Source of the DNA: Panagrolaimus kolymaensis
Lineage: Eukaryota; Nematoda; Chromadorea; Rhabditida; Panagrolaimidae
Direction of reading: 5' to 3'
NCBI GenBank assembly: GCA_028622995.1
Contig: JAJQJQ010000024.1
Location: forward strand, 2,604,001 to 2,668,000
DNA length: 64,000 nucleotides
Every line of letters starts with the position of its first letter. The stretch's first letter is position 1. Positions 27,506 to 39,900 of the stretch are shown piece after piece. The notes under the pieces were generated by a model that worked only from the letters and a program-made list of their open reading frames with translations, did no database searches and was not told the DNA's origin. The position numbers and the translations under genes were made by a program.

Positions 27506-28809
27506 CTTTGCTTTAACACATTTTTATTGTATGTAGTTTATTGTGTCTTGAATTTATTTATCTTTTGAAGATTTATTTACATCGAAATTTAACAGAAAAA
27601 GAAAACAGTGATGATGAGTGACCAAAATGCTCATAATCAAGATGCGAGCAAGATTACCAAATTTTAAAAGTTTAAATATGAAGCATACTTTTTGGTATCA
27701 ACGTTTGTAAACTTAAAATTAACTTTGTTTATTGAAACTTCTGATATTGTGAAGCTATGAAACAACAACCAAATTTAAGTCGAGTTGATAAGTTCATGAA
27801 CAACATCCTTCAATTTTGGCGGTTTGTTAATGTTTGGTTTTTTCATTAGCATTTATTCGGTTTTGGTTATCAAAAATCTTTTTTGTCGCCTTATAATCAA
27901 AATCGTTTGTTGAAGCTTCAATGAACTGCATGCAGAAAGAGTCAAAAATAAAAGAATTATAATGATTTCCAGATGGCTAAATACAGCGCTGAACGTTGAT
28001 AATCTTAATTGTGTTGTTGCTTTATGTCAAAAAGTTTGCGATAAACTCGTCAAGAAAGTTTGAAAACAGATTTTAATGTAGTTTTTTGCTTTGGTTAATT
28101 CTTCGAGTGCTTTTATTAGATTCTGAGTAAAGGTAAACATGAAATTACTGTCTGTCTTTTTGCTTCTATTTAACAACTTTTTTTCGCTTTCAATGAAACT
28201 ATTGCATATGTCTGTTATGTGCCGATCGTGTTTGTTTTTCGCTTTGGTAATACAAAATATTATTTTATCCTTACTAAACAAAGAAAAAACCAAAAAAGAT
28301 TTATAATATCAGAAAAAACAAATAGGTTCATCAAAGGATACCATAATTTTTTTTAATAATAATAAAGACTATAGTTTACAAAATTTTACAAAATAATTTT
28401 TTTTTCCCAGGAACTGAACAACAAGAAAGATGTGATATAAACAAATTATTTAACAAAAGAACAAGAACAATGTGAAGCAAGATAATAAACAAATATTAAG
28501 CTTGACAAAAATTTGAGCCTTTACAAAGGAAAAAGGGTCAAGGAAAGTTCAAAAAGACAATAGAAAGGCACGGGTTAATTACATACAATAAAAAAAAAGG
28601 TGAATGAAAGGAAGAATAAACTACAATATGCCAAGTATGGAGTTACAAAAAGGTGTACCTACTACAATACAATATAACCGTTTTCCCAATGGTTGAAAAA
28701 ATGAAACAATATAAAGAAGCAAAAAGATAATAAACATAACAACAATAAAACGTAGGTATTAAAAAACTATGAAACAAAGGAAGAAACCATTGATGAGTGA
28801 CGATGCTTT
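27506..28809. other. Convergent intergenic region with possible minus-strand exons
   Basis: The region lies between the ends of a plus-strand and a minus-strand gene. Part of it looks coding on the minus strand. A block at about 28040-28275 after an acceptor TTGTTTAG encodes a charged, helical stretch (KKTDSNFMFTFTQNLIKALE). A second block at about 27826-27926 after TGCATGCAG is open to a stop. I could not find a good donor joining them in phase, nor a start codon, so they may be a gene fragment or pseudogene. The stretch at 28.3-28.8 kb is A-rich, probably 3' UTR of the next gene, and holds nothing I recognise. Confidence 0.35.
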
Positions 28810-29091
28810 TCAATAGCGTCCAACAACATTGTACGGGATACCAGTAAGTTCTTTGAGAAGACGACCAACGTTATTTGCACGAATCTGAAAGAATAAATAA
28901 AATGGACGTAAAGAATATTTGAAAAGAAAACATACAGTTAGAGCACCTGTTTGTGCAAAAGAATCAACAAGATTTGAATCAAAAACATGTGCATCAGTTG
29001 CTGCATCAACTTTCCGAGTAAGCCATGGAGCATCTTCAGTGCTAACACATTTATCAAAGGTTTGCATTGTAACTCGCATATCTTCCATCAT
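28810..29091 (-). CDS. Small 76-residue ORF directly downstream of, and in frame with, the GYF gene
   Basis: Two exons (28936-29091 and 28810-28884) join in phase 0 to a 76-residue frame beginning MMEDMR and ending NVVGRY. The ATG ATG follows directly on an acceptor (TTTTTTTAG at 29092-29100). The 54 bp intron upstream starts at a good GTAAGA donor only 12 bases past the GYF stop codon, and all phases are 0. The two ORFs would therefore read continuously if the TAA were not there. This can be (a) a separate cistron reached by trans-splicing, (b) a stop-readthrough extension of the GYF protein, or (c) the true C-terminus of that protein with a nonsense change or base-call error. I do not recognise the sequence; it is soluble-looking with no membrane segment. 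Confidence 0.55.
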   Translation of the reverse strand: MMEDMRVTMQTFDKCVSTEDAPWLTRKVDAATDAHVFDSNLVDSFAQTGALTVCFLFKYSLRPFYLFFQIRANNVGRLLKELTGIPYNVVGRY

Positions 29092-29157
29092 CTAAAAAAA
29101 CAAGAGAGTTAGTAAAGCACATTAACAGAAATAAAGTTATCTTACATGTAAGCATCG

Positions 29158-29871
29158 TTAACTATCAGGTGTTTCACTAACAGAAGAGGAAGATGGATTA
29201 TCACGTTCATTAATACCATAACTTTCTTGTTGATATGCAATTTGACTTTCATCATACGTTCCCATACCAGGTGGTACCATCAATAAAGGATATGAATAAT
29301 TTGCCATGTTTGCTGAATTAGGATTGATAAAAAGTGATGGAGCATAACCTTGAGAAGAGACATTTGGTGGAATCATCATTTGTTGAGCCATTGGAAGATT
29401 CATTGGAATTGGAGTTGTTTGTTGACGTTGAATTCCATCATATAATTCAGCTTGATTATACGATGAATATCCTTCAGAAAGGAATGGTGAACCATTGCAC
29501 ATGTTGACATAATCACCAAGACTATGGAAGTCATCATCTTCAGTACTTCTAATCAATTGACGATCACCAAAGTATCCAGTTGTATACCATTTTTGCATGT
29601 CGGTACTAGTGAAATGACCTAAAATTAAACAGATTAAAGTATTTTGTAAGAAAATGAAGCATAATTAAAGCTATAATCATTGTACAGAGCTTTAAAAGTA
29701 AGCAAATTTGGTTTTTCTTCATCGCTACAAGCTTTAAAGTTGTAAATCCACCCGAACGAATGTGTACGATGTTACCAAACAAGAAAAGATAAACATACCA
29801 TAGATTTTATTGTCTTCACCAACGTAAAGCCACTTGAGGCTATTATCACCATTAGTAGCGTAATCACCCAT
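29158..29871 (-). CDS. GYF-domain protein
   Basis: Two exons (29799-29871 and 29158-29618, joined with one base of the Gly codon carried over) encode 177 residues. Residues of about 12-65 form a GYF domain: LKWLYVGEDNKIYG, then FTSTDMQKWYTTGYF with the signature W-x3-GYF, then the LGDYVNMCNGSPF end seen in GIGYF/PERQ proteins. GYF domains bind Pro-rich peptides; GIGYF proteins act in translational repression and CD2BP2 in splicing. The rest is Met/Pro/Tyr/Asn-rich low complexity without known motifs, ending ETPDS. It is far shorter than GIGYF, so membership beyond the domain is uncertain. An in-frame TAA precedes the chosen ATG. The gene lies 570 bp downstream of the CCDC97 homologue on the same strand. 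Confidence 0.75.
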
Positions 29872-30440
29872 ATCTTGAACAGTTGTAGAAAATATTACCA
29901 ATTACACCTGAAATTTGAACATTAGTAACACCATAATCAAACACAAAGACAAGGATAAGATAGTAATAATGGCAGGTAAAAAACCCAATAAAACAACACG
30001 AATGAAACAAGAAAATAATAACTCGAAATTTATTCAAAAAATAGCAAAAACACAAAAGTCATAGCAACAATATGTACACATAAACCGTCAAGTAAAAAAG
30101 GGTGTTTGGTCAAAGTTTAATGCCATTTGTGAGTTAAGGCAATATGATGAATCTAATAGTAAAATTAAAAAATAAAGCTAAACTAAATAATAAGGAAGAA
30201 AGGGTTTGAAATTTGATTGGAAGTTAGAAATTACGAAACAAACAAAAAAGTGTTCCTTTTTTTCCATTCTCCTCGCTGCTTTTATGTTCGCATTTTGCTT
30301 GCTAAAAGTGACTAAAATTGCGAAATCAATGGAAAAGATTGTTATCGATGAAAGTAAAAATAACCAAGTTTGGTTAAAGCTATAGCAACAACAAAATGGG
30401 ACTTGACGGATTCTAATAATAATACAACAAATATAACAAG
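29872..30440. other. Intergenic spacer between the GYF and CCDC97 genes
   Basis: This 569 bp AT-rich spacer should contain the 3' UTR of the CCDC97 gene and the 5' region of the GYF gene. An acceptor AATTTCAG just upstream of the GYF start (about 29912) could take a spliced leader or close a 5' UTR intron. No other structure was seen. Confidence 0.45.
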
Positions 30441-32129
30441 TTATTCAACATCATCAAAATAAGCATCTTCTAAATCTCTTTCACGTATTTTGTCCATTGC
30501 TGCATCATGAGATTCATAATCATAAAAGTCTGCATCTTCTCCAGATAAAAATCGTTGCTCCATCAGTGAAACCAATTCAGTTCTCATAAGTTCTTGAGGA
30601 TATTCATGAGCATCTTCGGCAGCAGCTGCTATCACTTCATCATCATCGATTTCACCAACATTTCTTCCAAAACGGATATCATCATCTTCATCTTCTTGCT
30701 TTGAAAGTTGCGATACACCCGTAGAAGTTCCATCAATGTCGCCCCAAGCTTTAGACGATGTTGTGTTTTCTAAAAACATAATCACTTTAACTTTTTACAT
30801 ATACAAGTCGTTTATAAACTAACCTTCAGTTTTAACATTAGTCTTTCGAAACTTCTTTACAATTGAATCGATATCACCTTTGGAGCAATGCCTCGGATAC
30901 GTTGAACGTAAAGCTTCTTCATCACCTTCATCCAAGCCTTCAATAGTTTCTAAATCATCCAAACTAGTAATTCTTGCACCAGCATGTGACATAAATCTTG
31001 CAGTTTCTTTCTAAAAAAAAGGAAAGATAAAAAGGTGCCAATTATGTTAGTGGAAAAAGAAAAGAGAGAAAGGAAACAAACATACTGAATTACATGGCAA
31101 CGACCATTCATTTTCAAGTTGACGTTTACGGCGATGAGAAATTTTGCTTTCATCTTCAAATTGTTCCATGATTTGTGACCACGAACCTTCTGGACGATCC
31201 ACTGTAGGACGAAGTTGAAGCTTTTCTAAAACGAAATATGTGAATATATAAAAATGCAACAAAAAGAGAGGGAGAATGGCAAAAAAGGAAGCAGTTTGGA
31301 CTTGTTAAAGCTATTATGATAAGCTAATTAAGCTATAAATTTGAGTAACAAATTGAAAGGTTTAGTCACAAAATCAGCATTAGATGTAAGGATCGCATAT
31401 GCTCTTACAACTTCCACATGTTCAAAAGCCATTTGTTGCATAAAACCATACATACCAGAATCATCAAGAAACCTTCCAACCATAGCATCAAATAACATCG
31501 GATCACGTTCACGCATCTTTTCATTACCAAAATATTCTCCTTCTTCTTTGAGCTTCAAAAGTTGTAAATATCGTTGATTCTTATTTTTGATATCCATTTG
31601 TGAACCAGGCATTTTAGCATCCATTCGAGCAGAAATAAGTTGTAAATAATGATTTGCGACGTAATCATTTTCATCAAATAATTCAACGAAACCTAAAAAA
31701 GGAAGCAAATATGAGTGTCAATCAGCTAATCGATACAAAAAAAAAGTGAGCGAGCTTGTTGATGTAAATATGGACACAAGCTATAATTTTATGAAGTTTA
31801 GTAGCAAAAATAGGAAACGAGGAGCTTTTTAGGGTTAATGAAAATGGATATTTCGAAAGAAAAAAATAAGTGTGAAGCAAGAATGTCCCATTTTAGCACT
31901 TCCCAAGATCGTTAATAAGGTTAAAAAACAACTTACATGGAGATATAAAAGAATGATAACGTTGAAGAAATATGGCAGGATTTCGAGAATATAATTCTTC
32001 CAGCATTTCATGTTTTTCATCAGAAGTAAATTCAGCTTCACCACGTTGTTGAGATCGATAAAAAACACCATCTTGTTCAATAATAGATCGAAATAATCGA
32101 TCGGATGAGCAATAAGGATTTTCAGGCAT
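30441..32129 (-). CDS. CCDC97: CCDC97 homologue (DUF2052 family)
   Basis: Five exons (31937-32129, 31409-31692, 31086-31220, 30824-31010, 30441-30769) give 375 residues. The N-terminal part carries the CCDC97 features RNPAIFLQRYHSF and then NQRYLQLLKLKEEGEYFGNE, matching the family's RxRRY...L...GEYFSDEQMR block. The C-terminus has the diagnostic MEQRFLSGEDADFYDYE, equivalent to the QRFLDGKDGDFDYS motif, and an acidic tail ending AYFDDVE. CCDC97 in animals associates with the SF3B splicing complex; its molecular role is poorly defined. The exon 3 acceptor is ambiguous: phase requires cutting after AAAAG at 31221 rather than after TTTTAG at 31226. Neighbours upstream and downstream run on the same strand but are too far apart for a tight operon. 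Confidence 0.8.
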
Positions 32130-33314
32130 AATTATAAATCAACTGCAGCAAAGCAGCTCGCTTTTATTTTTTTGAATTAAAAAAACTTTTATTAAAAAAT
32201 TGAAAGACTAAAATAAAAGAGAGTTTACGAAATCGGGTTCTTTTTTGACATTGAAAGCAACAAAAAAAACAGAGAGCGAAGGTTTGTTAAAGAAGGGAAA
32301 GCAATGCTTTCACAACGAAAAAAACTTTACTGAACTGTTTGAATTTTTTTCTATGAAAAATTTATGAAAACAAAAAATCGTTCAATAATTTCATAATTTT
32401 TTCTGAATGGCAAAAAAATTGTTAAATAAAAATAATTGAAGGGTAAAAGTAGCGAATAGCGAACTTCCGGTAAATAAATAACATCACAAAATATACTCTA
32501 AAAGCACAGTCACTTTCAATCAAAAATGTCTCCTCCAAGCAACCAAGCAAATTGATTCACATTCTTATCTTTAAAAAACTTTTCTCTCTCATACATATAA
32601 TTAATTTTTTAATTCAGCTGCATACACTAAAATATATTTAATTTATAAATCAATGAATGCACTTTTTTCTTTCGTTGCTTTTTTGTCTTTAAAAATCGGC
32701 TGGTGGTTGCTTGTTGGTTGTTAGTACTTTTTGTTGGACGATGAAAAAAAAGAAGAAAGAAAGAAAGAAAGGAATGTTTCTTCATAAACGATTGATTGGA
32801 GTGGAGGGCTTCCCTTTTTTTGATTGTTGTTATTAGTGTTGTCGTTGTTGTTGTTGTTGTTTGTCCTTAACGAAATAGGACAACTAAAAGAGATGTTAAT
32901 AGAAAAAAAAGACGCACCAACAACGACATTCAAAAGCAATGATGACGATGTCGGAGTTTTTGCTGTGATTGCATTTTTTTCATTCTTATCAATTGCAAAC
33001 ATTAATGCTTCCATTTGATTATGAAATTTTTTTTTATGATAAACTTATCTTCATTTTTGGTCCTTAAAGTTATTCGATGTTGTTATACGGGTAATAGAAG
33101 GGCATCAATTTCCACAAACTCTTTATTCTTGAATTTGCAAAAGATAAAAATGGAATAACCAAAAAAAGTTGAAATTCACTTTATTCGTACTCCCTTTCGT
33201 GGTTTACTTCCTATATATAATGCTTGCAATTGGTAAAGAGACAAATTTTATGGAAAGATTCAAAAACGTTTATTCAAACAACAACAAAAATAAGAAACAT
33301 AAAAACAAACATAG
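32130..33314. other. Intergenic region between the CCDC97 and ERI-1-like genes
   Basis: About 1.2 kb without a confident gene. It contains an (AAAG)n microsatellite at about 32751-32771 and a TTG-rich run at 32820-32862. The minus strand of 32.72-33.02 kb is open for 97 codons from an ATG but is Asn/Ser-rich low complexity with no support. The left part should be the CCDC97 promoter and the right part the 3' UTR of the exonuclease gene. Confidence 0.45.
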
Positions 33315-34539
33315 TTAAAATTTGTAAAACTTTTCTGCTTTACAGCTACCTTGCTTACAATCATCACATTGAAGATACGATTTATCTTTGTAAAGATCCT
33401 CTTCATATATCAGGCTATAAGCGAATGCTTTTCGATCAAGATCACATGAAAATTCGATTTCTCTAGCATATTTGTACTGAAAAAAGAAGGTTTTAAAACA
33501 GTGAGAAAAAGCTTTACAACAACAAACTGCGTTTCTACCAAAACCATTTCAAAGAAACTTACATCATCAACAAAATCAGGTGGAATCATTCGATGTGTTG
33601 GAACAATAATCATTTTACGTGCCATTTTCTTAACCAATTCAGCAATATTCTTAGCATCATCAAGACCACAATGTTGTCGTCCTTCAAATTCAATATTAAA
33701 CAATTTTAGCATTCTAATCAATGCAGCAGATTTTCGAGGGTACAATTGATTAAATAAAAATTTGAGATCAGCAAAAGTTCTTAGTTGATGTGGAAATGGA
33801 AGATTATGAATAACCAAGCTAGCATTAAGGAAATCTCTAATATCAAAACTTCCATCAGTGATGATGAGATATTTTGTAGGATCATTGAGGCCATGTTTGT
33901 TTAACCATTTAAGAAAGAGATTGAGTACTTTTTGGAAAGATTTCCCATTATCCACAACATGTTGAGTAATTCCTGAAAAAGTTTACAGATATTTAGGCTT
34001 GGCTTAACAAATTAGACTTACCAGTCAATTTGGTACAAAATTCACTAAGTATAGGATAAAGCTTAGGCTTAACATATTCTTGGAAGGTGTCAACAATATG
34101 TCCATTCTTAGTATCGACAAGAACAGTTGGAAATTCAATGATTTCATGAGGTTTTCTTTTTGGCATTTCCTTTGCTTCAACATCTTCTTTTGCCATAATA
34201 GATTTATCAGCTTCGCCAAGGTTGCGTTCTTCGTCTACCCAACAAGTGCATTCAAAATCAATGACAACATAATAATCAAATGGTTGCGGTTCGTCCAAAA
34301 ACTTTTGATGCTTCTGATGGATGATTTTTGCAAGCTTTGGAAGAGGAGGACTATTTTCTTTACCTAAAAATTAAAAATAAGAGTAAGAATTAGAAAAAAC
34401 AATATTAAAATGCAAATGAAACAATGACAGATGTGAACATACTTGTTGATCCATTTTGAGATGATTTATTAATATTCGGAGCTTCAACAGGATTGGTTGA
34501 TTCGACGATCTTCCTTTTCTTGCCCTTCCCATTAGACAT
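33315..34539 (-). CDS. ERI-1/3'hExo-family DEDDh 3'-5' exonuclease
   Basis: Four exons (34443-34539, 34022-34363, 33563-33972, 33315-33476) join in phase to 336 residues. After a basic, Lys-rich N-terminus (GKGKKRK, nuclear-signal-like) comes the nuclease domain: Exo I YVVIDFECTC with catalytic Asp and Glu, HEIIEFPTVLVDT, FCTKLTGIT, Exo II ITDGSFDIRDFL, and Exo III GRQHCGLDDAKNIAEL with catalytic His and Asp. All DEDDh residues are present. Family members trim the 3' ends of histone mRNA and 5.8S rRNA and degrade siRNAs; C. elegans ERI-1 limits RNAi. No SAP domain is seen at the N-terminus, so it may be nearer ERI2/ERI3-type paralogues than ERI-1 itself. The C-terminus has a CxxCx4C cluster (CDDCKQGSC) that could bind zinc. 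Confidence 0.85.
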
Positions 34540-36899
34540 GATTTTAAGTTTTTTAAGTTTATATTTCAACTATTTTGATGATGAGAAGAAGAGGATTCAG
34601 CAGCATGAAAGAAAGAAAGAAACAATGAAAAATAAATTCAAGCTTCAAAAAATATTTTAGAAGGCAAATTCATCACAAATTGCCAAAGTTCCAAAAACTT
34701 CTGTTTTTTACAGTAAACACCAAAATGGATTATTCCTTTATGTATCGCGTTTTTTGTGTAATGTTTCATTTTTGCAATATATTTTTTGGTTGTTGATAAT
34801 CATGCTCCTTTTTTTTCTCGTTGGCTTTGAGTTAATTACGTTCGCCCAACTTTTTTTTTTATCGTTGCTGTTTAAAATATTTATTTATTTGATTAATTTT
34901 ATTATACAAAAAAATCTTTAGCTTTTGACTTTTACATTTTGACATTTATTTTACTTATTTGTATTTTTGATAATAATAATTACTAAACTATTGGTGCTCT
35001 TGCATTTTGGCGCAAAAATAACCTTTTTTTTTGTTAACTGTGGTGTGACATTCTCGCCTTGCTTGATTGATGATTATTAAAATGTTTCCGTTATTTTCAT
35101 GTTTGTAAAATTTACATAATGATTATTAAGCCATACAAACTTTATTCGTGATCGTCAAAGCATATATTTTAATATATATAAAAGAAGCATTTACAAAATA
35201 AAAAAACTCCATAACCTTACAAACTTTTTATTTATTTAGAAAATTATAAAGAAAAAAAGAATGGAAAAAAGAAAGACGACGACACAATTTTACGATAAAA
35301 AAAGAATAGAGAAATAAGAAAAAAAAAGAGCGATGGGCTTCTATGTGATTTAAATAATTAAAAAAAAATTACCATACAATTTATTATAAAGAAAGAATGG
35401 TTGGAGGAGGACACAACTTAAAAAATTAAAGAAATTAAAAGAATTTTTTTATTTACCATATAATTAATTAATATAAAGGAAAAAATATTTTATTTTTTAG
35501 GTTTGAAGGTTAATATTTTTTACAATTTAAGAAAAAATGGATATATTAGTAATCAAAATTTAATTAATTGTTAAGGGTTTTTTTGGGGGAAAACAAAAAA
35601 AGAGATAAGGATTAAAGGAAGAGAGAGGGAAGGATTGGAAGGGTAAAAGAAAAAAAATAACTATGCGCATGCGCGATGGTTGAGGACAAGACAACACGCA
35701 AAGTTTGCATGGCAGTGGAGTGCTGGAGAAAGCGAAAAATGAACGATTAAAAATAAAAAAGAAAATACACAAATAAAAACTTTTTGAGGAGATAATCTCC
35801 AAAAAAGCTATGTTTATATAAAAAAATACAATTAAAATATTAAAATAAATTTCATAAGATCGAAAAAAAGGAGAAAAAAAAAGTTTTCTAACAAAATAAA
35901 TCAAACAAAAAAAGTTTGATTTTTCTTATAAACAAAACTTTTTTTCTTGGTGAATGAAAGACGCTTTTAAAACGAACAAATTTAAAAAACTTAGAAATAA
36001 ATAAAATAATAGGTAATTTTTTTGAGAGAGATAAAAGTTGAAGAATACAGAAAAGCAGCATTGCCTTCATGGACTCTTTCGAGATATCATGATTTTCATA
36101 AATTAAGGTATTGAAAGGAAAATAATAATATTTATCCCAAAAATATGGTAGAAGGATTCATAAAAAAAATGATTATCCCGAGATTTTTTGTTGTTGTTGA
36201 AAGATTTCGTCATCGATTTTCTTCGTTTGCATATGTAAAATAAAATCCAAAAACCAAAAAATATAATGGAAAACTTATCAAAAATACAGAAAAAAAAGGT
36301 TTTTGAATTTTTTATATTAACGACAAACAAAAAGAAAAATCGGAAATGCCCTGAGAAAGTTGACGGATTCCATGAAGGCAGATGTCAACTAAAAAAATAT
36401 ATCTCAAACAAATAAAAAATTAACCCAAACTTTTTACGAAAAAAAAAATTAAAAGAAAAAGAAAGAAAGCAATGGGGTGGTTGTTTTTTTTTGTTAAACA
36501 CCAGGATAAATAAAATAATAATAATAAAAAATAGATTCTTTGTTTAATTTATATTAAAAAAAAAATAAAATATTTTGCAGCTTTGTCGAAAGGACCGGTC
36601 AAGCCTCCGCTGGTCGAAGATCTCAAAAAAAATTTTAGAAAAAAATAAAAATTTGAATTTTAAAAAATTGAAAGAATTTTTTTTATATCGAAAAAAAGAT
36701 AATTTATTTTTGTTAAAAAAAATATTGAATGAATGAATAAAAAACAAACAAAAAAAGAGTGAGTATCTTCGACCTGTAGTTGCAAAAACCCGTGCAGATC
36801 GGTGCTTGACTGGTCAAAATCAAAAAAAAAAGTAATAATAAATATCAGAAGTTTTAAAACAAAAATTATCAAAGATAAAAATTATTTTTTTTTGATGAC
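34540..36899. other. Gene-poor AT-rich region
   Basis: About 2.4 kb with no supported exon. The sequence consists of A/T homopolymer runs, with a purine-rich block at 35.58-35.72 kb and an imperfect inverted repeat at 36.6-36.8 kb. AACTG units are essentially absent here and resume at about 36.95 kb. Its right part may be upstream sequence for the exonuclease gene. Confidence 0.45.
36596..36831. repeat. Imperfect inverted repeat
   Basis: GGTCAAGC followed by GGTCGAAGAT at about 36596-36624 is answered by ATCTTCGACC and GCTTGACTGGTC at about 36765-36830 in reverse complement, with different spacing between the words on each side. The arms are GC-richer than their surroundings. This could be a small decayed hairpin or a divided regulatory site. 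I saw no copy elsewhere in the window. Confidence 0.35.
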
Positions 36900-36954
36900 T
36901 GAATTATGTAAATTTTTTTTTTGAAACTTTGACATTGGCAAAAAAAAGTTTTGA

Positions 36955-39900
36955 ATTAAAAACTGAATTAAAAAAGTATTTAAGAAATTTAAAAAAAATG
37001 GATTGAAAGACATTCGAATTTGGGTAGAATTTTTTACACATATAAAATCATTTTTAAGAAAAAAGAAAAGAAGGGTATTGAGACGAGAAAAAAAAACTGG
37101 AAAAGGAGGTCATAATTTTAATTTTAGAGAGAGAGATTAGAAAAGGGAATTGTTTTCATTTTTATTTCTTCCATTTTCTTTTCTTTTTTTTTAATAATTC
37201 CATTCACAGAGAAATAAATAATATTTTTTACCATTCATTCATTTGTTGAATAATTTTTGAAAGTTGATTTTGTTGTTTGTTTTGTAGAAATATTTAAATA
37301 AAATAATTAAATATAGCTTTTTTTTTAACTGAAGCATGGAGCAAATTTTTGGTAAGTCTTTGAAACTGTTTCCATCATTTCCTGGTTTATAGAAAGTAAT
37401 AAAAAGGAAGGAAGAATGAAATAAATAAAAAATGAAGCATTGCACGAATAATTGTTTTGATTTTGTTTTAAATATTGGTGGTCAAAGTTTTTAATGGGGA
37501 ATAAAATATTTGTGTATCCTTGTTTTTTTTTGATTTACTGGATTGATAATATTTTAAATATTGTAATAATTGAAACTGGAGTAACAGAGAGGTTCTTGTG
37601 TTGAAATAATGGAAAGGAATACATAACATAATTTTTTAATATTATTTGAGAGGGAAGGGAAAAAAATGGAAGTTTAATTTTTAAGCACCCGCATTATGAG
37701 ACTCATCGGCTTAATGGAACACTCTTCTTGGCAGTGTGATTGAAGAAAACTGAAAATTAAAATATTCTTATTTGTTAAAAGAAATAAAAAAAACTGAGTT
37801 TTATCATATAAGTAAAAATAATTTTTGGTTCAAAACTGCGATATTTTTTAAAAGAGTATTAGAAATTAAAAAAAACTGCGATTCCACGGTCCTATTTTAA
37901 AAAAGTAAATAATAACTGAGCTTTTCTAAAAACAAGAAAGCTGTAATTTCCATATTCTTTAACGAAAACCAAAAAACAGCATTTTTTTTTTCAACTTTAA
38001 ACTGGACACTTTTTTTAAGGCGGGGTAAGGAATTTGAATATTCACGGATCAATTTGGAAGGGATTGACTTTATTCTAAACTGTAGCGAACCCATAAAGGC
38101 GGTAGTTAAAGTTTCAAAAAAATTTAAAAATAGTTACAATTGGAAATTTTGGAATGTAAACTTCAATAATTTTTTTAAAAACTGGGTTAATGAATATGGA
38201 AACTTAAATATTCATAAATATTTTAAAAAACTGTTAATAACAAAATAATTTTTTAGACTGGGCAAGAATGGATTGGGTTCTTATTTTAGGTTATTTAAGA
38301 ACTGGATAATTGAAAATCATATTGGACACTCATATGTATTTATACCCAATTCTATTTAAAAAAAACCACTCCTTTCTTTTCTCTTTATTTTTCTTTTGCT
38401 TTTTTTTTTTTGCAAGAATAAAGAATTGCGGGGGTTTTATTTATTTCTTTATTCATTTTTGATGGTGATAAATAGGAAAAAATTCTACGCCTATTAATTT
38501 TTTAGTCAAACAACAAAAAAAACGATGAGTAACAACTTACATTATCATTTTTATGTGATGACATAATGTCATAATAAAACATAAAATAAAAAACAACTAA
38601 AAATATTTTAATGATAGTGAGCGCCAAAGTCGAATCATTGTCTAAAAATTTGTCAAATTTAGTAAGAAAAAAAAATGACTGCAAAATTTAAAAAAAAACA
38701 AATTCGTTCGATAATAATCTAAAAATAAAACGCTTGGATGGAAGGTAAAAATCATCGAATAACACACGAGTTAAAAGTTAAGTTGAGTTGAGTTGAGTCA
38801 TATGAAAATGAAAAGAAAAAACATAATCATCAAAAGTTTAAAAAAAAATTAAAGTAAAGTGAATTATGAATCAACAATAAAATATAAAAAAGTTAAAACT
38901 GCACAGATGTGATTAGGAAGGGTAAGAAAAAAAACTGAGAAAAATGATGGAATATGATCGGAATTTAAATAGACATAAGTAAAACTGTCTAACATTACAA
39001 TCTTTGCGAGAGATTCTGAGTTATTTATAATTAATAATAAAAAAAGGTTTAAACTGTCTTTAATAAGGATTTACAAATTAGATAATAAAAAAAACTGAGT
39101 TTATCAAAATCTTCGAGAGAGTCACTGAATTCACAGAAAAGCATGAATTATTTTTTTAACTGGAGCTCAAAAATAATATCGGGAGATCGAAAGGTAATTA
39201 AAAAAATATATAAAACTGTAAATAATGGAGAAAAATTGTTATCATATTCTTTAGTTTCTAAAAAAATCTTTTAAAAATTTGAAGTAACTGAAGATTGATT
39301 ATTTAGGAATGTAGCGGATATGGTATCGGTTGGGAAATTTAAATGGAACATAAACTGTAGCTTCTTAAAGCCCAGAGAGCCGAGGAGAAAAAATATGATT
39401 TTTTTAAAAACTGTAGAGACAATAAAGTCTAGGGTGAAGATGAATGGAATCAGGGTTGATTTAAATAAGAAGAAAAAAACTGTACAATGAGAGAAATATG
39501 TGTGAGACATAGAGTTAAATATTAAAAAAAATAAAACTGTGCAAAAAAAACAGCCAAAACACAAAGAGTTTAAGATGTGAAACTCTTTTTTCGTCCATCA
39601 AATAGCAAAAAACTTTAAGCATCAAATTATTTGTGACACTCAAATGCACAAATAAAACACTTTTAAAGATAAAACTGATTAATGGCATGAGACTTCAGCA
39701 ACTCTATCACTTTAATTTTAAAACTATTTTTCTTTTTGTAAGTTAGTTCAACAAAAAAACTCAATCAATAAAACCAATTCTTTATTTTAATTCTATTCTT
39801 TCTTTTTCTCAACAAAAAGAAAAGAAGTAACGATGATGACGAAACAACAACCACGACTGACCACCACCACCACCATCGCCGATGGTCGCCGCCGGTTGCT

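Noticed and set aside
32721..33014. 97-codon minus-strand ORF between the CCDC97 and exonuclease genes
   Set aside because: Low-complexity Asn/Ser and Phe runs; probably fortuitous openness of repeat DNA.
36596..36831. microRNA hairpin
   Set aside because: The matching words are separated by unequal spacers, so a continuous stem of about 22 bp cannot form; kept only as an imperfect inverted repeat.
37690..37749. Possible minus-strand terminal exon after TTTTCAG at 37750
   Set aside because: All three frames run short to a stop (about 11-24 codons), none resembles a known C-terminus, and no partner exon was found upstream.
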